From: an uncultured Prevotellaceae bacterium
GTDB lineage: Bacteria; Bacteroidota; Bacteroidia; Bacteroidales; Muribaculaceae
Direction: 5' to 3'
Length of the DNA stretch: 55,850 nt
Assembly (NCBI GenBank): GCA_946186575.1
Contig: CAMHNO010000015.1
Span: forward strand, 1 to 55,850
The translations under genes were made by a program, and so were the position numbers. Of the stretch, positions 36,704-44,407 are shown one piece after another. The notes beneath the pieces are model-generated. The model made no database searches. It was not told where the DNA came from and saw nothing but the letters and a program-made list of their open reading frames with translations. How positions within the stretch are numbered: the first letter of the stretch is position 1; every line of letters starts with the position of its first letter.

Positions 36704-37996
36704 ATGCCTGAGTACAAGAGCAAATATGGATGGATAGGAACCGTGGCCCGAGTCTTTAGCCGCGAGTTCAAGCTCGTGCTCCGCGACGAGGCAGTGATCA
36801 TCTTCTTCATTGTGCTGCCCGCAGTCTATCCACCACTCTACTCGCTCATCTACAACACCGAGGTGGCGCGCGACGAGCCCGTCGTTGTGGTCGACGAGAG
36901 CCGTTCGACACTCAGCCGTGAGTTCATAAGGCAGCTCGACGCCACGCCCGACGTGTGGGTCAAAGACTATGCCGCCGACATGAACCAGGCGCGCGACATG
37001 ATGGCACGCAAGCAGTGCTACGGCATCTACTACTTCCCTGCCGACTTCGAGAACAAGGTGTACGAGGGCAGCCAGGGCCACGTCACGCTCTACTGCGACA
37101 TGAGCGTGATGATGCGCTACAAAGCCATGCTCACGGCGCTGACCAACGTGCAGATGCACATGGGCTCTGAAATTCAAGGCGACAAGTCGGCCCACGTCAT
37201 CGACCTCGGAGGCGGTTTTGTTGAGAGCAAGCAAGTGCCGCTGGGCAACACCTCGATGGGCATTGCCTCGGCAGTGCTGCCGTTCATCCTTGTCTTCGTC
37301 ATCCAGCAGAGTCTGTTGCTGGGCATCGCCATGCTTCATGCAGGCGGCATGGGTCGCCGCCGTCGCAACAAGGGTCACGACCACCTGCAAATCAAGGCCA
37401 CCCCAGGAGCCCTGCTCATTGGCAAGACCCTGTGCTACCTGGTCATCTACATCATCCCCTCGATTTTCACACTCTACATCATTCCACTCATTTTCCACTT
37501 CCCCATCAACGGCAACTTCATGGAGATTATGTACATGCTGATTCCGTTCCTGATTTCGTCGGCCATGTTTGGACTGGTGATGCGCGTCTTTGTCAACAAT
37601 CGCGAGGGTGTGTTCCTCGTCATCGCATTCACCTCACTCATCTTTGTCTTTCTGGCAGGTGTCTCTTGGCCCGAATATCTCACTCCATTCTATTGGAAAG
37701 CCCTTGCCCAAGTCATTCCTGGTTACTGGGCTTCGTCGGCCTACGTGCGCATGCAAGTTGACGGCGCATCGCTCAGCCAGGTGAGCAACATGTACTGGGC
37801 GCTGTGGATTCTTGCGGCACTGTGGTTTGTCATCGCCTATCTCACCGAGGTGATGGTGCTCAGGCGCAAGTACAAGGCCATGCAGCTCGAGTGCGACATC
37901 GACCCCACCGCGCTCCAAAAGCGCACCCTCTACCAGCAGGGCGACGACGACATGCTCAATCCCGAGCTCCTCGACGACGACGAAGAAGAAGAGTGA
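36704..37996 (+). CDS. ABC-2 type exporter permease, second of pair
   Basis: 430 aa with the same topology: N-terminal TM (VIIFFIVLPAVYPPLYSLIY), periplasmic domain, five C-terminal TMs (VFLVIAFTSLIFVFLAGVSWPEYLTPFYWKALAQVIPG) and a highly acidic tail (ELLDDDEEEE). With the preceding gene it would form a heterodimer. Its stop TGA (37994-37996) directly abuts the rsmD stop on the other strand. Confidence 0.92.
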   Translation: MPEYKSKYGWIGTVARVFSREFKLVLRDEAVIIFFIVLPAVYPPLYSLIYNTEVARDEPVVVVDESRSTLSREFIRQLDATPDVWVKDYAADMNQARDMMARKQCYGIYYFPADFENKVYEGSQGHVTLYCDMSVMMRYKAMLTALTNVQMHMGSEIQGDKSAHVIDLGGGFVESKQVPLGNTSMGIASAVLPFILVFVIQQSLLLGIAMLHAGGMGRRRRNKGHDHLQIKATPGALLIGKTLCYLVIYIIPSIFTLYIIPLIFHFPINGNFMEIMYMLIPFLISSAMFGLVMRVFVNNREGVFLVIAFTSLIFVFLAGVSWPEYLTPFYWKALAQVIPGYWASSAYVRMQVDGASLSQVSNMYWALWILAALWFVIAYLTEVMVLRRKYKAMQLECDIDPTALQKRTLYQQGDDDMLNPELLDDDEEEE

Positions 37997-38530
37997 TCAT
38001 GTTTCAAAGAAAGAGAAATGCACCTTTCCATAGGCTCGCTGCTGAGTGAATTGTGGCAGGTGGCTGAAATCGTTGGCACGTGAGTGCTCAACCACCACCA
38101 GCGTGCCAGGCTTGACCATCGCGCTCGAAACAATGAGCTCTGGTATCTCGGCAAGGCGAGGCAGGTCGTAAGGCGGATCGGCAAAAATAAAGTCGAACTG
38201 GCGTGAGCACGAGGCAATGAACTTAAACACATCGCCCTTGACTTGCACCAGATTTTCCTCGTGCAGCAGTTCCTTGACCTTGCGGATGAAGTTGTACTGT
38301 GTAGAGGCCTTCTCCACACTCGTCACGCTCGCAGCGCCACGCGAGAGCAGCTCAAAGCTGATGGCGCCAGTGCCCGAAAAGAGGTCCAGGGCAGTGAGCC
38401 CGTCAAAGTCGACAAGGTTGCCAAGCACATTAAACAGGTTCTCGCGAGCCATGTCGGTCGTGGGTCGAGCACTGATGTTGGTGGGCACCGCAAAGCGGCG
38501 GCGGCCATATTTTCCGCTAATTATTCTCAT
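37997..38530 (-). CDS. rsmD: 16S rRNA (guanine(966)-N(2))-methyltransferase
   Basis: 177 aa. Starts MRIISGKYGRRRFAVP as usual; ARPTTDMARENLFNVL, SAM-binding LDLFSGTGAISFELLSRGA, and the catalytic N-methyltransferase motif ADPPYDLP. It methylates G966 of 16S rRNA. It follows the DUF3822-like gene by 60 nt, an arrangement common in Bacteroidetes. Confidence 0.95.
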   Translation of the reverse strand: MRIISGKYGRRRFAVPTNISARPTTDMARENLFNVLGNLVDFDGLTALDLFSGTGAISFELLSRGAASVTSVEKASTQYNFIRKVKELLHEENLVQVKGDVFKFIASCSRQFDFIFADPPYDLPRLAEIPELIVSSAMVKPGTLVVVEHSRANDFSHLPQFTQQRAYGKVHFSFFET

Positions 38531-38590
38531 AGTTATCAGTTGTAGCGACAGAGCATGCTCCGTCCACTATGTGTGATTGTGTATTATGCA

Positions 38591-39394
38591 TTAATCATAG
38601 AGCGCAAGTGTTATCAGGTTAAACGGCAGCTTCACCGCCTCGCGACCTAACCGCAGTGCCTCGGGGGGCAGCATCGCCGGCATCACACTTGCTATCCACT
38701 GCCGCAACTGCTCGGCCAGCGGCATCCTCAGCTCGTTGGCTCCGCTGAGCAGCACCCTGTCGCGGCGGCTCTCGAGCGAGCAAGCCTTCCACATGTTCAG
38801 GGCATAATAAGCCACATCCTCAAGAGCTTTAAAGGCAAACGTATTGGCCATCATCAGCTTGCCGCCATGCACCACCACAATGTGAGCCTCGCTCTGGCTC
38901 AGCGCGATGTGCATGCAGCCGGTGTCCTCGGCGTATGCCTTCACGCAGTAGCTGCACAGCGGCACTAAGTGAGGCAGCAGCACAGCGCCGGCAAACGTGC
39001 GGCGCAAGAAGCCCAGCACCCCGCCAGGCACATCCATCGCCACAGCAGCGTCGCTGCCGGCAATCTCTTGCACCAGCAAGTCACCGTCAAGGCTTGTGAA
39101 CGATGCCTCCATCACCCTGCGTGCCAGCCCGGCATCTACCACCTGGCACGGCAGCAGCGCAAAGTGCGGAGCGTGCACGGCAAGCACCACCCTGTCGCGC
39201 TCCTCAAGCAGGGGCGGCGTGCTGTAGACAGCATCCTCCACTGCCTGCCGCCATCCGTCGCCCTGGCCTGCTGCGAAGCCTATGCTACCGCTGCTCAGGC
39301 CGCCACGGCCATCGGCAGCAAGATAGCTCACGCCATGCGCCTCAACATCAAGCACCAGCATTGAACCAGCAAGTATGTTATGACCATTATCCAT
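38591..39394 (-). CDS. DUF3822-like protein
   Basis: 267 aa from ATG 39394 (MDNGHNILAGS); a longer start at 39445 lies upstream of a -7 box (TACTTTTG, 39413-39406). It is soluble, without signal peptide or membrane helix. Residues such as VEDAVYSTPPLLEERDRVVLAVHAPHFALLPCQVVD, AYAEDTGCMHIALSQSEAHIVVVHGGKLMMANTFAFKALEDVAYYALNMWKACSLESRRDRVLLSGANE suggest an actin- or FtsA-like fold with two halves. Position before rsmD supports DUF3822, a Bacteroidetes family of unknown function. Confidence 0.8.
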   Translation of the reverse strand: MDNGHNILAGSMLVLDVEAHGVSYLAADGRGGLSSGSIGFAAGQGDGWRQAVEDAVYSTPPLLEERDRVVLAVHAPHFALLPCQVVDAGLARRVMEASFTSLDGDLLVQEIAGSDAAVAMDVPGGVLGFLRRTFAGAVLLPHLVPLCSYCVKAYAEDTGCMHIALSQSEAHIVVVHGGKLMMANTFAFKALEDVAYYALNMWKACSLESRRDRVLLSGANELRMPLAEQLRQWIASVMPAMLPPEALRLGREAVKLPFNLITLALYD

Positions 39395-39566
39395 ATTAAC
39401 AACTGCAAAAGTAACACTTTTTTCTGACCCACATCCCCATTCCACCCCTCAAAAAACAAAAAAAGCGCCCACTGAACCAGCGCCACAACAAAAAAAGCAC
39501 CTCCACCAACAACCTTTAACAAACATGGGCCCACTTTTTGCCCACCTACGCCTTATCTTTGCAAAA

Positions 39567-39654
39567 TAAAAAAAGAACGAGGCCTTTCAGTCCCGCTCTT
39601 GATGTCTTCACAACGGATAGATAGGGAGACCCCAGATGGTTTTGTTGTATTACT
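39567..39654 (-). ncRNA. Candidate small RNA with promoter and intrinsic terminator
   Basis: Minus -7-like TATCTTTA (39666-39659), 20 bp from TTG (39689-39687). Downstream, arms ACAAC/GTTGT enclose GGG-TCT-CCC, then a terminator hairpin (AAGAGCGGG with CCTCGTTCTT, two G-U pairs allowed) followed by seven T. The G-U pairs favour this strand as the transcribed one. No reading frame fits. A plus-strand -7 box TATCTTTG also exists at 39554-39561. Confidence 0.45.
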
Positions 39655-39838
39655 CGATATAAAGATACAAATTTGAAAGCAATTCACAACACTATTATAG
39701 TATTATAGTATGTAAAAGATATGTCATATTGTTTTAATTTATTTTTGTTATTATTTCCCAACTTGCTTGTGAAAGTAGGGTGTTTTTTCGTTTCTATATT
39801 CAGAAATGGCGCACGAAAAGCAAGTCCCTCCTGAAAGC

Positions 39839-40120
39839 TCCTGTTGCTCCTGTATCTCCTGTCTAAAAAAAATTCAGAGACAGGATGTACAAGAGAAACA
39901 AGAACAATTGGCACCCTGTCTCTCCTGTTTCTCCTGTCCCCACAAAAAAGACATGAAGTACAAGAGGTACAAGAGCATTGCCGCTTGCTTTTCGCAGCCT
40001 CCTGTCTCTCCTGTCTTAAAAAATTCAGAGACAGGATGTACAAGAGAAACAAGAACAATTGGCCTCCTGTCGCTCCTGTTTCTCCTGTCCCCCAAAAAAA
40101 GACATGAAGTACAAGAGTGA
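39839..40120. repeat. Two tandem copies of a roughly 151-bp CTCCTGT-rich repeat
   Basis: Each copy contains TCTCCTGTCT, an ATTCAGAGACAGGATG stretch, ACAAGAGAAACAAGAACAATTGG, TGTTTCTCCTGTCC and AAGACATGAAGTACAAGAG. Anchors recur at 39872 and 40023. Arms TCCTGTCT / AGACAGGA form hairpins. Open frames across it are composition artefacts. Confidence 0.85.
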
Positions 40121-40138
40121 CATTAGCTGCTTGCTCGG

Positions 40139-40197
40139 ACTTTTGGCCTCTGACCATTGACTTCTGGCATCTGGAATCTGACATCTGGCTTCTGCAT
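40139..40197. repeat. Degenerate TCTGGCATCTG-type low-complexity stretch
   Basis: Runs of 9-11-bp units (TCTGACCATTGACT, TCTGGCATC, TGGAATCTGACATC, TGGCTTCTGC) directly before the radA promoter. Not coding. Confidence 0.6.
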
Positions 40198-40200
40198 TTT

Positions 40201-40231
40201 TTGGCTGTGTTGCCGCTTTTTGTTATCTTTG
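40201..40231 (+). promoter_or_regulatory. Promoter of radA
   Basis: TTG (40201-40203), 20 bp, TATCTTTG (40224-40231); leader of about 16 nt with AAGG upstream of ATG. Confidence 0.75.
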
Positions 40232-40253
40232 TGGCACAAAATTTTAAGGTATT

Positions 40254-41642
40254 ATGGCAAAGAAGACAGTGAAGACTACCTACTTCTGCAAGAATTGCGG
40301 CGCCGAGTCGGCGAAATGGATCGGGAAGTGCCCGTCGTGCGGCGAGTGGAACACTTATATCGAGGAACCAGTGGTGCCGAGGTCGAACCGAGGCACGCTT
40401 TTGGGCAGCGACGAGAGCAGCCACCGCAAGAGTGCAGTGCCGGTAAAAATAAATGACATCAAGGCCGAGCAGCTGCCTCGCATAAAGCTGCCCAGCGGCG
40501 AGCTCAACCGAGTGCTTGGCGGCGGGCTGGTGCCGGGAAGCATCGTGCTCATTGGCGGGGAGCCAGGCATAGGCAAGAGCACGCTGGTGCTGCAGAATGT
40601 GCTGCGCATACGCTCGCGCAAGGTGCTCTACGTGAGCGGTGAGGAGAGCCCGCAGCAGTTGCGCATGCGTGCCGACCGCATCGCCGGCAGCGACCAGGAC
40701 TGCGAGTGCTACATCGTGTGCGAGACGTCGCTTGCAAGCATCTTTGCCAGCATCAAGGAGAGCGCCCCCGACCTGGTGATCATCGACTCGATTCAGACCA
40801 TTGCCAGCGACGAGCTCGACAGCGCAGCCGGCTCGGTGAGCCAGGTGCGCGAGTGTGCCGCCGCCTTCCTGCGCTATGCCAAGACCAGCGGCGTGCCAGT
40901 GATCCTGATTGGTCACATCAACAAGGAGGGCACCATAGCAGGCCCCAAGGTGCTGGAGCACATAGTGGATGCCGTGCTGCAGTTTGAGGGCGACAGCCAC
41001 TACATGTACCGAATCTTGCGCTCAATCAAGAACCGATTTGGCTCCACGAGCGAGATGGGCATCTACGAGATGCGCGAAACGGGACTGCGCGAGGTCACTA
41101 ACCCCAGCGAGATGCTGCTCTCGGGCATGGACCAGCAGCTCTCGGGCACGGCCATTGGCGTCACCATCGATGGCGCACGACCCTTCCTCATCGAGGTGCA
41201 GGCACTGGTGAGCACCGCGGCCTACGGCACTGCCCAGCGCTCGGTCACGGGCTTTGACCAGCGCCGCATGAACATGCTGCTGGCGGTGCTCGAGAAGCGA
41301 GTGGGCTTCAAGCTCGCCCAAAAAGACGTGTTCCTCAACATCGCTGGCGGCCTCAAGGTCAACGACCCGGCGCTCGACCTGGCGGTGATTTGCGCCATCT
41401 TGTCGTCGAACGTTGACATCGCCATCGAGCAGGGCGTGTGCTTCACTGGCGAGGTGGGCCTGAGTGGTGAGCTGCGCCAGGTCACCCGCATCGAGCAGCG
41501 CATTGCCGAGGCCGAGAAGCTCGGCTTCAGCACCATCATAATTCCGCGCAACAACCTCAAGGGAGTAAGCACAAGCAACCTGAAAATCAAGATAGTGGAA
41601 GCCTCCCGCGTCGAAGAAGCCTTCCAGCATCTGTTCGGATAG
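40254..41642 (+). CDS. radA: DNA repair protein RadA (Sms)
   Basis: 462 aa. N-terminal zinc finger CKNCG-x(8)-GKCPSCGEW (Cys12, 15, 26, 29), RecA-like core with Walker A GGEPGIGKST, Walker B LVIIDSI, the RadA KNRFG motif (IKNRFGSTSEMGIYEM), and a C-terminal Lon-protease-like domain (about 295-462) with LAVICAILSS and FTGEVGLSGELRQV. It is a DnaB-type helicase that helps branch migration in recombination. The far side of the gene borders an accessory region. Confidence 0.97.
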   Translation: MAKKTVKTTYFCKNCGAESAKWIGKCPSCGEWNTYIEEPVVPRSNRGTLLGSDESSHRKSAVPVKINDIKAEQLPRIKLPSGELNRVLGGGLVPGSIVLIGGEPGIGKSTLVLQNVLRIRSRKVLYVSGEESPQQLRMRADRIAGSDQDCECYIVCETSLASIFASIKESAPDLVIIDSIQTIASDELDSAAGSVSQVRECAAAFLRYAKTSGVPVILIGHINKEGTIAGPKVLEHIVDAVLQFEGDSHYMYRILRSIKNRFGSTSEMGIYEMRETGLREVTNPSEMLLSGMDQQLSGTAIGVTIDGARPFLIEVQALVSTAAYGTAQRSVTGFDQRRMNMLLAVLEKRVGFKLAQKDVFLNIAGGLKVNDPALDLAVICAILSSNVDIAIEQGVCFTGEVGLSGELRQVTRIEQRIAEAEKLGFSTIIIPRNNLKGVSTSNLKIKIVEASRVEEAFQHLFG

Positions 41643-41660
41643 CTATCTTTTTTTCAGTGA

Positions 41661-41897
41661 ATATTTTACAGAACAACCAGTGGGACTGAGGTTGACTTTG
41701 TTGTGAAAGGATCACAAAGAAGTGCTGCAATAGAATGTAAGCACAAGCGATATGAGAAGCCAATAAGTTTTACAGCACTGAGCAACTTGGGTAAAGAGAA
41801 GAATATTGATAACCTTTATGTCGCCAATCTCAGCTTAAATTGTGAATATAAAGGATTAAACTTTGTTCCTTGTATTGTTGCCGACAGGATTTTGTGA
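41661..41897 (+). pseudogene. C-terminal fragment of a DUF4143-type AAA ATPase
   Basis: The frame reads IFYRTTSGTEVDFVVKGSQ, then AAIECKHKRYEKPISFTALSNLGKEKNIDNLYVANLSLNCEYKGLNFVPCIVADRIL, stop. FYRT-x(2)-GTEVDFV and IECK are the nuclease-like motifs at the end of DUF4143-family ATPases (usually about 380-420 aa). The first 80% of the gene, including the P-loop, is missing, and an in-frame stop stands at 41658. Its base composition is more AT-rich than radA. Probably a relic of a mobile or toxin-linked gene. Confidence 0.7.
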
Positions 41898-41952
41898 TTA
41901 TAACTCGCTGATTATAACCAGAAAAGGCATAATATAGCAAATTCCATGCCAA

Positions 41953-42289
41953 GTAACTATTCAGCGATTCTTGTGCGTTTAGGTTGCCACCACCGAGAGC
42001 GTCGAAGACGAACTTCCAGTGATAACTTAGTGGAAGATAGATGCAACTCACTGATAGCGTTGAAGTTCGCCTACGGCGCACCACCATGAGTTTCATCAAG
42101 GACCAAGCTGCGAGGGGCTTCGACCCTCAATGTTGGGTCGAGTTCAAATGCCCTTCGGGCACCGCCCACCGCACTTCGTGCGACTATGGCTTTTGAATCT
42201 CCCCGAGCACTTCGTGGTTGCATGGCCTTACTCATAAATAGCCTCTAACGAGGCATTTAGCGTCTTCGACGCAATCGGTGAATAGTTAC
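41953..42289. mobile_element. MITE-like element with terminal inverted repeats, target duplication and mini-hairpin array
   Basis: Ends are GTAACTATTCAGCGATT (41953-41969) and its complement at 42273-42289, one mismatch in 17. The 8-bp CATGCCAA flanks both sides (41945-41952, 42290-42297), as expected for target duplication. There is no transposase frame. Inside are consecutive hairpins: CGTC-GAA-GACG, CTTCCA/TGGAAG, CGCC-TAC-GGCG, TCGACCC/GGGTCGA, TGCCC-TTC-GGGCA, CGCAC-TTC-GTGCG, GCCTC-TAAC-GAGGC, GCGTC-TTC-GACGC. Confidence 0.75.
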
Positions 42290-42473
42290 CATGCCAAATA
42301 GTTTTGTTAACGAAGGTTAAAGTCATTTTTTTTAATTAAACCGATTGCATTATTCGCAGTCAAAGAAGCGAACATACATAATAAAGCTTCAAACGTTTTT
42401 TAGTTTGGTATTAACTTTTTCGTAATAAAACAATATAGTCCAGATGCAGTGAATGCACCCCAGGATTAAAATT

Positions 42474-42509
42474 AGAACTCCGAGGAGCCATTAAGCCCCT
42501 CGGAGTTCT
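42474..42509 (+). terminator. Strong terminator hairpin upstream of the dockerin gene
   Basis: A perfect 12-bp stem (AGAACTCCGAGG / CCTCGGAGTTCT), followed by TCTTTAT on plus. No intact gene ends just before it, so it may stop read-through from radA and the relic region. The spans 42298-42473 and 42510-42627 hold no gene. Confidence 0.7.
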
Positions 42510-42627
42510 TCTTTATCGCCCCACCACTGCCACCCGAGCAGCCACCAAGTGTAGTAAAATGCAAACCATTGCATGTTTTTTAGTTTAAAAAGTGTTGTTT
42601 TTAAGCACAATACACATTATTATTAAT

Positions 42628-42635
42628 TACTTTTG
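42628..42635 (+). promoter_or_regulatory. -7 box of the dockerin protein gene
   Basis: TACTTTTG, about 79 nt before ATG 42714. No TTTG at 19-21 bp. Confidence 0.45.
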
Positions 42636-42713
42636 CCTGGTTAGTAAATTGACATAGCCTAACAGAGATAAAAAACCATATATTTATTAACTTAAACTTT
42701 TACTATTCGTTTT

Positions 42714-44285
42714 ATGAACCAAAAGTTACTTAAATCATTGTTTGCTGCTGTTCTCGCACTTGCGGGAATCTTCGCAACAACTGCCACTGCAAGCGCTGCA
42801 GTGAAAGGTGATGTTAACAACGATGGCAGCGTGGGCAGTGCCGACGTTACCTGCCTGTACAACTACTTCCTCAATGGCGACCAGACATTTGTTGCCACCA
42901 GCGACGTAGACGGCGACGGCACCATCACCAGTGCCGATATCACTTATATCTACAACATCATGTTGGGCAATGTGCCCGCCGAGAATGAGCACGTCTACAT
43001 CATGGGCGAGGTGAACGGCAACTCGTGGAGTCCCACAGTGGGTGTCGAGATGACCACTACCGACGGCAAGATCTACACTGCCCAGATCACAACCAAGGAG
43101 AGCGGCTTCAGCTACTTTGGCTTCACCAAGAAGCTTGCCGAGGCTGAGAGCGAGACAGCCTGGGACGAGATTGAGCCTTATCGCTTCGGTCCCACCAGCG
43201 AGGCCGACAACTTCATCGTAGACGAGAATCTCTTAGGCACCGACATCGCCCTTACCGATGAGAATTACAAGGCCATCCAGATGGCACCCGGTGCTTTCAC
43301 CCTCACCATCGACCTGGAGAACATGAAGCTCACTATCAATGGCGAGTTCACTCCTCAACCACAGCCCGAGAACAACTGGTACCTGGTTGGCACCAACAAC
43401 GGTTGGTCGACTACCGACAAGACCTACAAGTTCACTCAGAGCACTGAAAACGAGAACGTCTACAGCATCCACGTTGACAACGTGAGCGGCGACTTCTGGT
43501 TCAAGATTGCTAACGAGGACTGCTACACCGCAGCCGACTTCTGGGGCGGAACCATTCTCAGTGCTGCAACCAACGGCGAGAGCGCACTTGAGGGTAATCT
43601 CGTTGAGGGCAACCAGGGCGCATTCTGCCTGCCAGCAAGCTACAATGCTACCTATTTCGACCTCACAATCGACGTTGAGAACCTCACCTACACCATCTCA
43701 ACCGATGGTCAGGCGCCTGTTATTGACCCAACAGCTGAGTATGACTACGTTTACATCGCCGGCACTGCCGATGGTTGGAGTGGCAATGGTGGCAAGCTCG
43801 CTTCGGTAAAGGATGCTAAAGACTACTACGGCTTCTTCACAGCTGGTGGCGAGTTCAAAATCCAAAAGGAAAAAGGTTCTTGGGCAACCAACTGGGGTGG
43901 CAGCAACGGCACTCTCGTGGCTGGTGGCTCGAACCTGCAGGCCAACGGACTCGTGTATGTGAACGCTAATCTCAACAACATGACCTACAGCATCACCGAG
44001 ATCACCAGCATGGGCGTGATTGGCGACGCTTATAATGCCGACTGGGCCACCGAGGCTCCTCTCACTTACAATGCTGAGACTGGCGCTTGGGAAGGCACAG
44101 TGACACTGACCGCAGGTTCTATCAAGTTCCGCGCCAACGGCGGCTGGGACATCAACTTTGGCGGTGCTCTCGACAACCTCACCATCAACGGCGACAACAT
44201 CACCGTAGAGGCCGGCACTTACAATGTTGTCCTCACTCTCGTTTGCCCAGGTGAGTACACTGCTACTCTCACACCAGCAAACTAA
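42714..44285 (+). CDS. Secreted protein with dockerin-like domain and SusE/F-like modules
   Basis: 523 aa. Signal peptide to about ASAAV. Residues 31-87 contain two calcium-loop repeats of the type I dockerin kind (GDVNNDGSVGSADVTCLYNYF and DVDGDGTITSADITYIYNIM). Module 1 (about 92-213: YIMGEVNGNSWSPTVGVEM) is clearly homologous to the module in the 614-residue protein at 9714. Three further carbohydrate-binding-like modules follow (220-335 WYLVGTNNGWS, 343-430 YIAGTADGWSG, 431-523 GVIGDAYNADW), as in outer membrane SusE/SusF starch-binding proteins. It probably binds glycans outside the cell; no catalytic domain is seen. Strong codon bias suggests high expression. Confidence 0.88.
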   Translation: MNQKLLKSLFAAVLALAGIFATTATASAAVKGDVNNDGSVGSADVTCLYNYFLNGDQTFVATSDVDGDGTITSADITYIYNIMLGNVPAENEHVYIMGEVNGNSWSPTVGVEMTTTDGKIYTAQITTKESGFSYFGFTKKLAEAESETAWDEIEPYRFGPTSEADNFIVDENLLGTDIALTDENYKAIQMAPGAFTLTIDLENMKLTINGEFTPQPQPENNWYLVGTNNGWSTTDKTYKFTQSTENENVYSIHVDNVSGDFWFKIANEDCYTAADFWGGTILSAATNGESALEGNLVEGNQGAFCLPASYNATYFDLTIDVENLTYTISTDGQAPVIDPTAEYDYVYIAGTADGWSGNGGKLASVKDAKDYYGFFTAGGEFKIQKEKGSWATNWGGSNGTLVAGGSNLQANGLVYVNANLNNMTYSITEITSMGVIGDAYNADWATEAPLTYNAETGAWEGTVTLTAGSIKFRANGGWDINFGGALDNLTINGDNITVEAGTYNVVLTLVCPGEYTATLTPAN

Positions 44286-44350
44286 TTAATCGACATCAAT
44301 TTTATTAGAGTGACGAATGCTTTTAACAAACTATTAGTCACACACAACAT

Positions 44351-44380
44351 AATGGCGAGGCTCCTGCGAGTCTCGCCATT
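44351..44380. terminator. Bidirectional terminator
   Basis: 9-bp stem AATGGCGAG / CTCGCCATT with T-rich flanks, between the dockerin gene (plus) and truA (minus). Confidence 0.75.
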
Positions 44381-44407
44381 GTTATTGAATAGCATTGTGG
44401 ATGTTGT

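Noticed and set aside
39806-40120. 104-residue plus frame rich in Cys and Ser
   Set aside because: Entirely made of the two 151-bp repeat copies; no start context and no family.
39839-40120. Possible CRISPR array
   Set aside because: Only two units of about 151 bp, with no constant short repeat plus variable spacer pattern and no cas genes.
39684-41000. 438-residue open frame on minus across the repeat region and radA
   Set aside because: It is antisense to the RadA core and otherwise translates the CTCCTGT repeats into Cys/Ser-rich low-complexity text.
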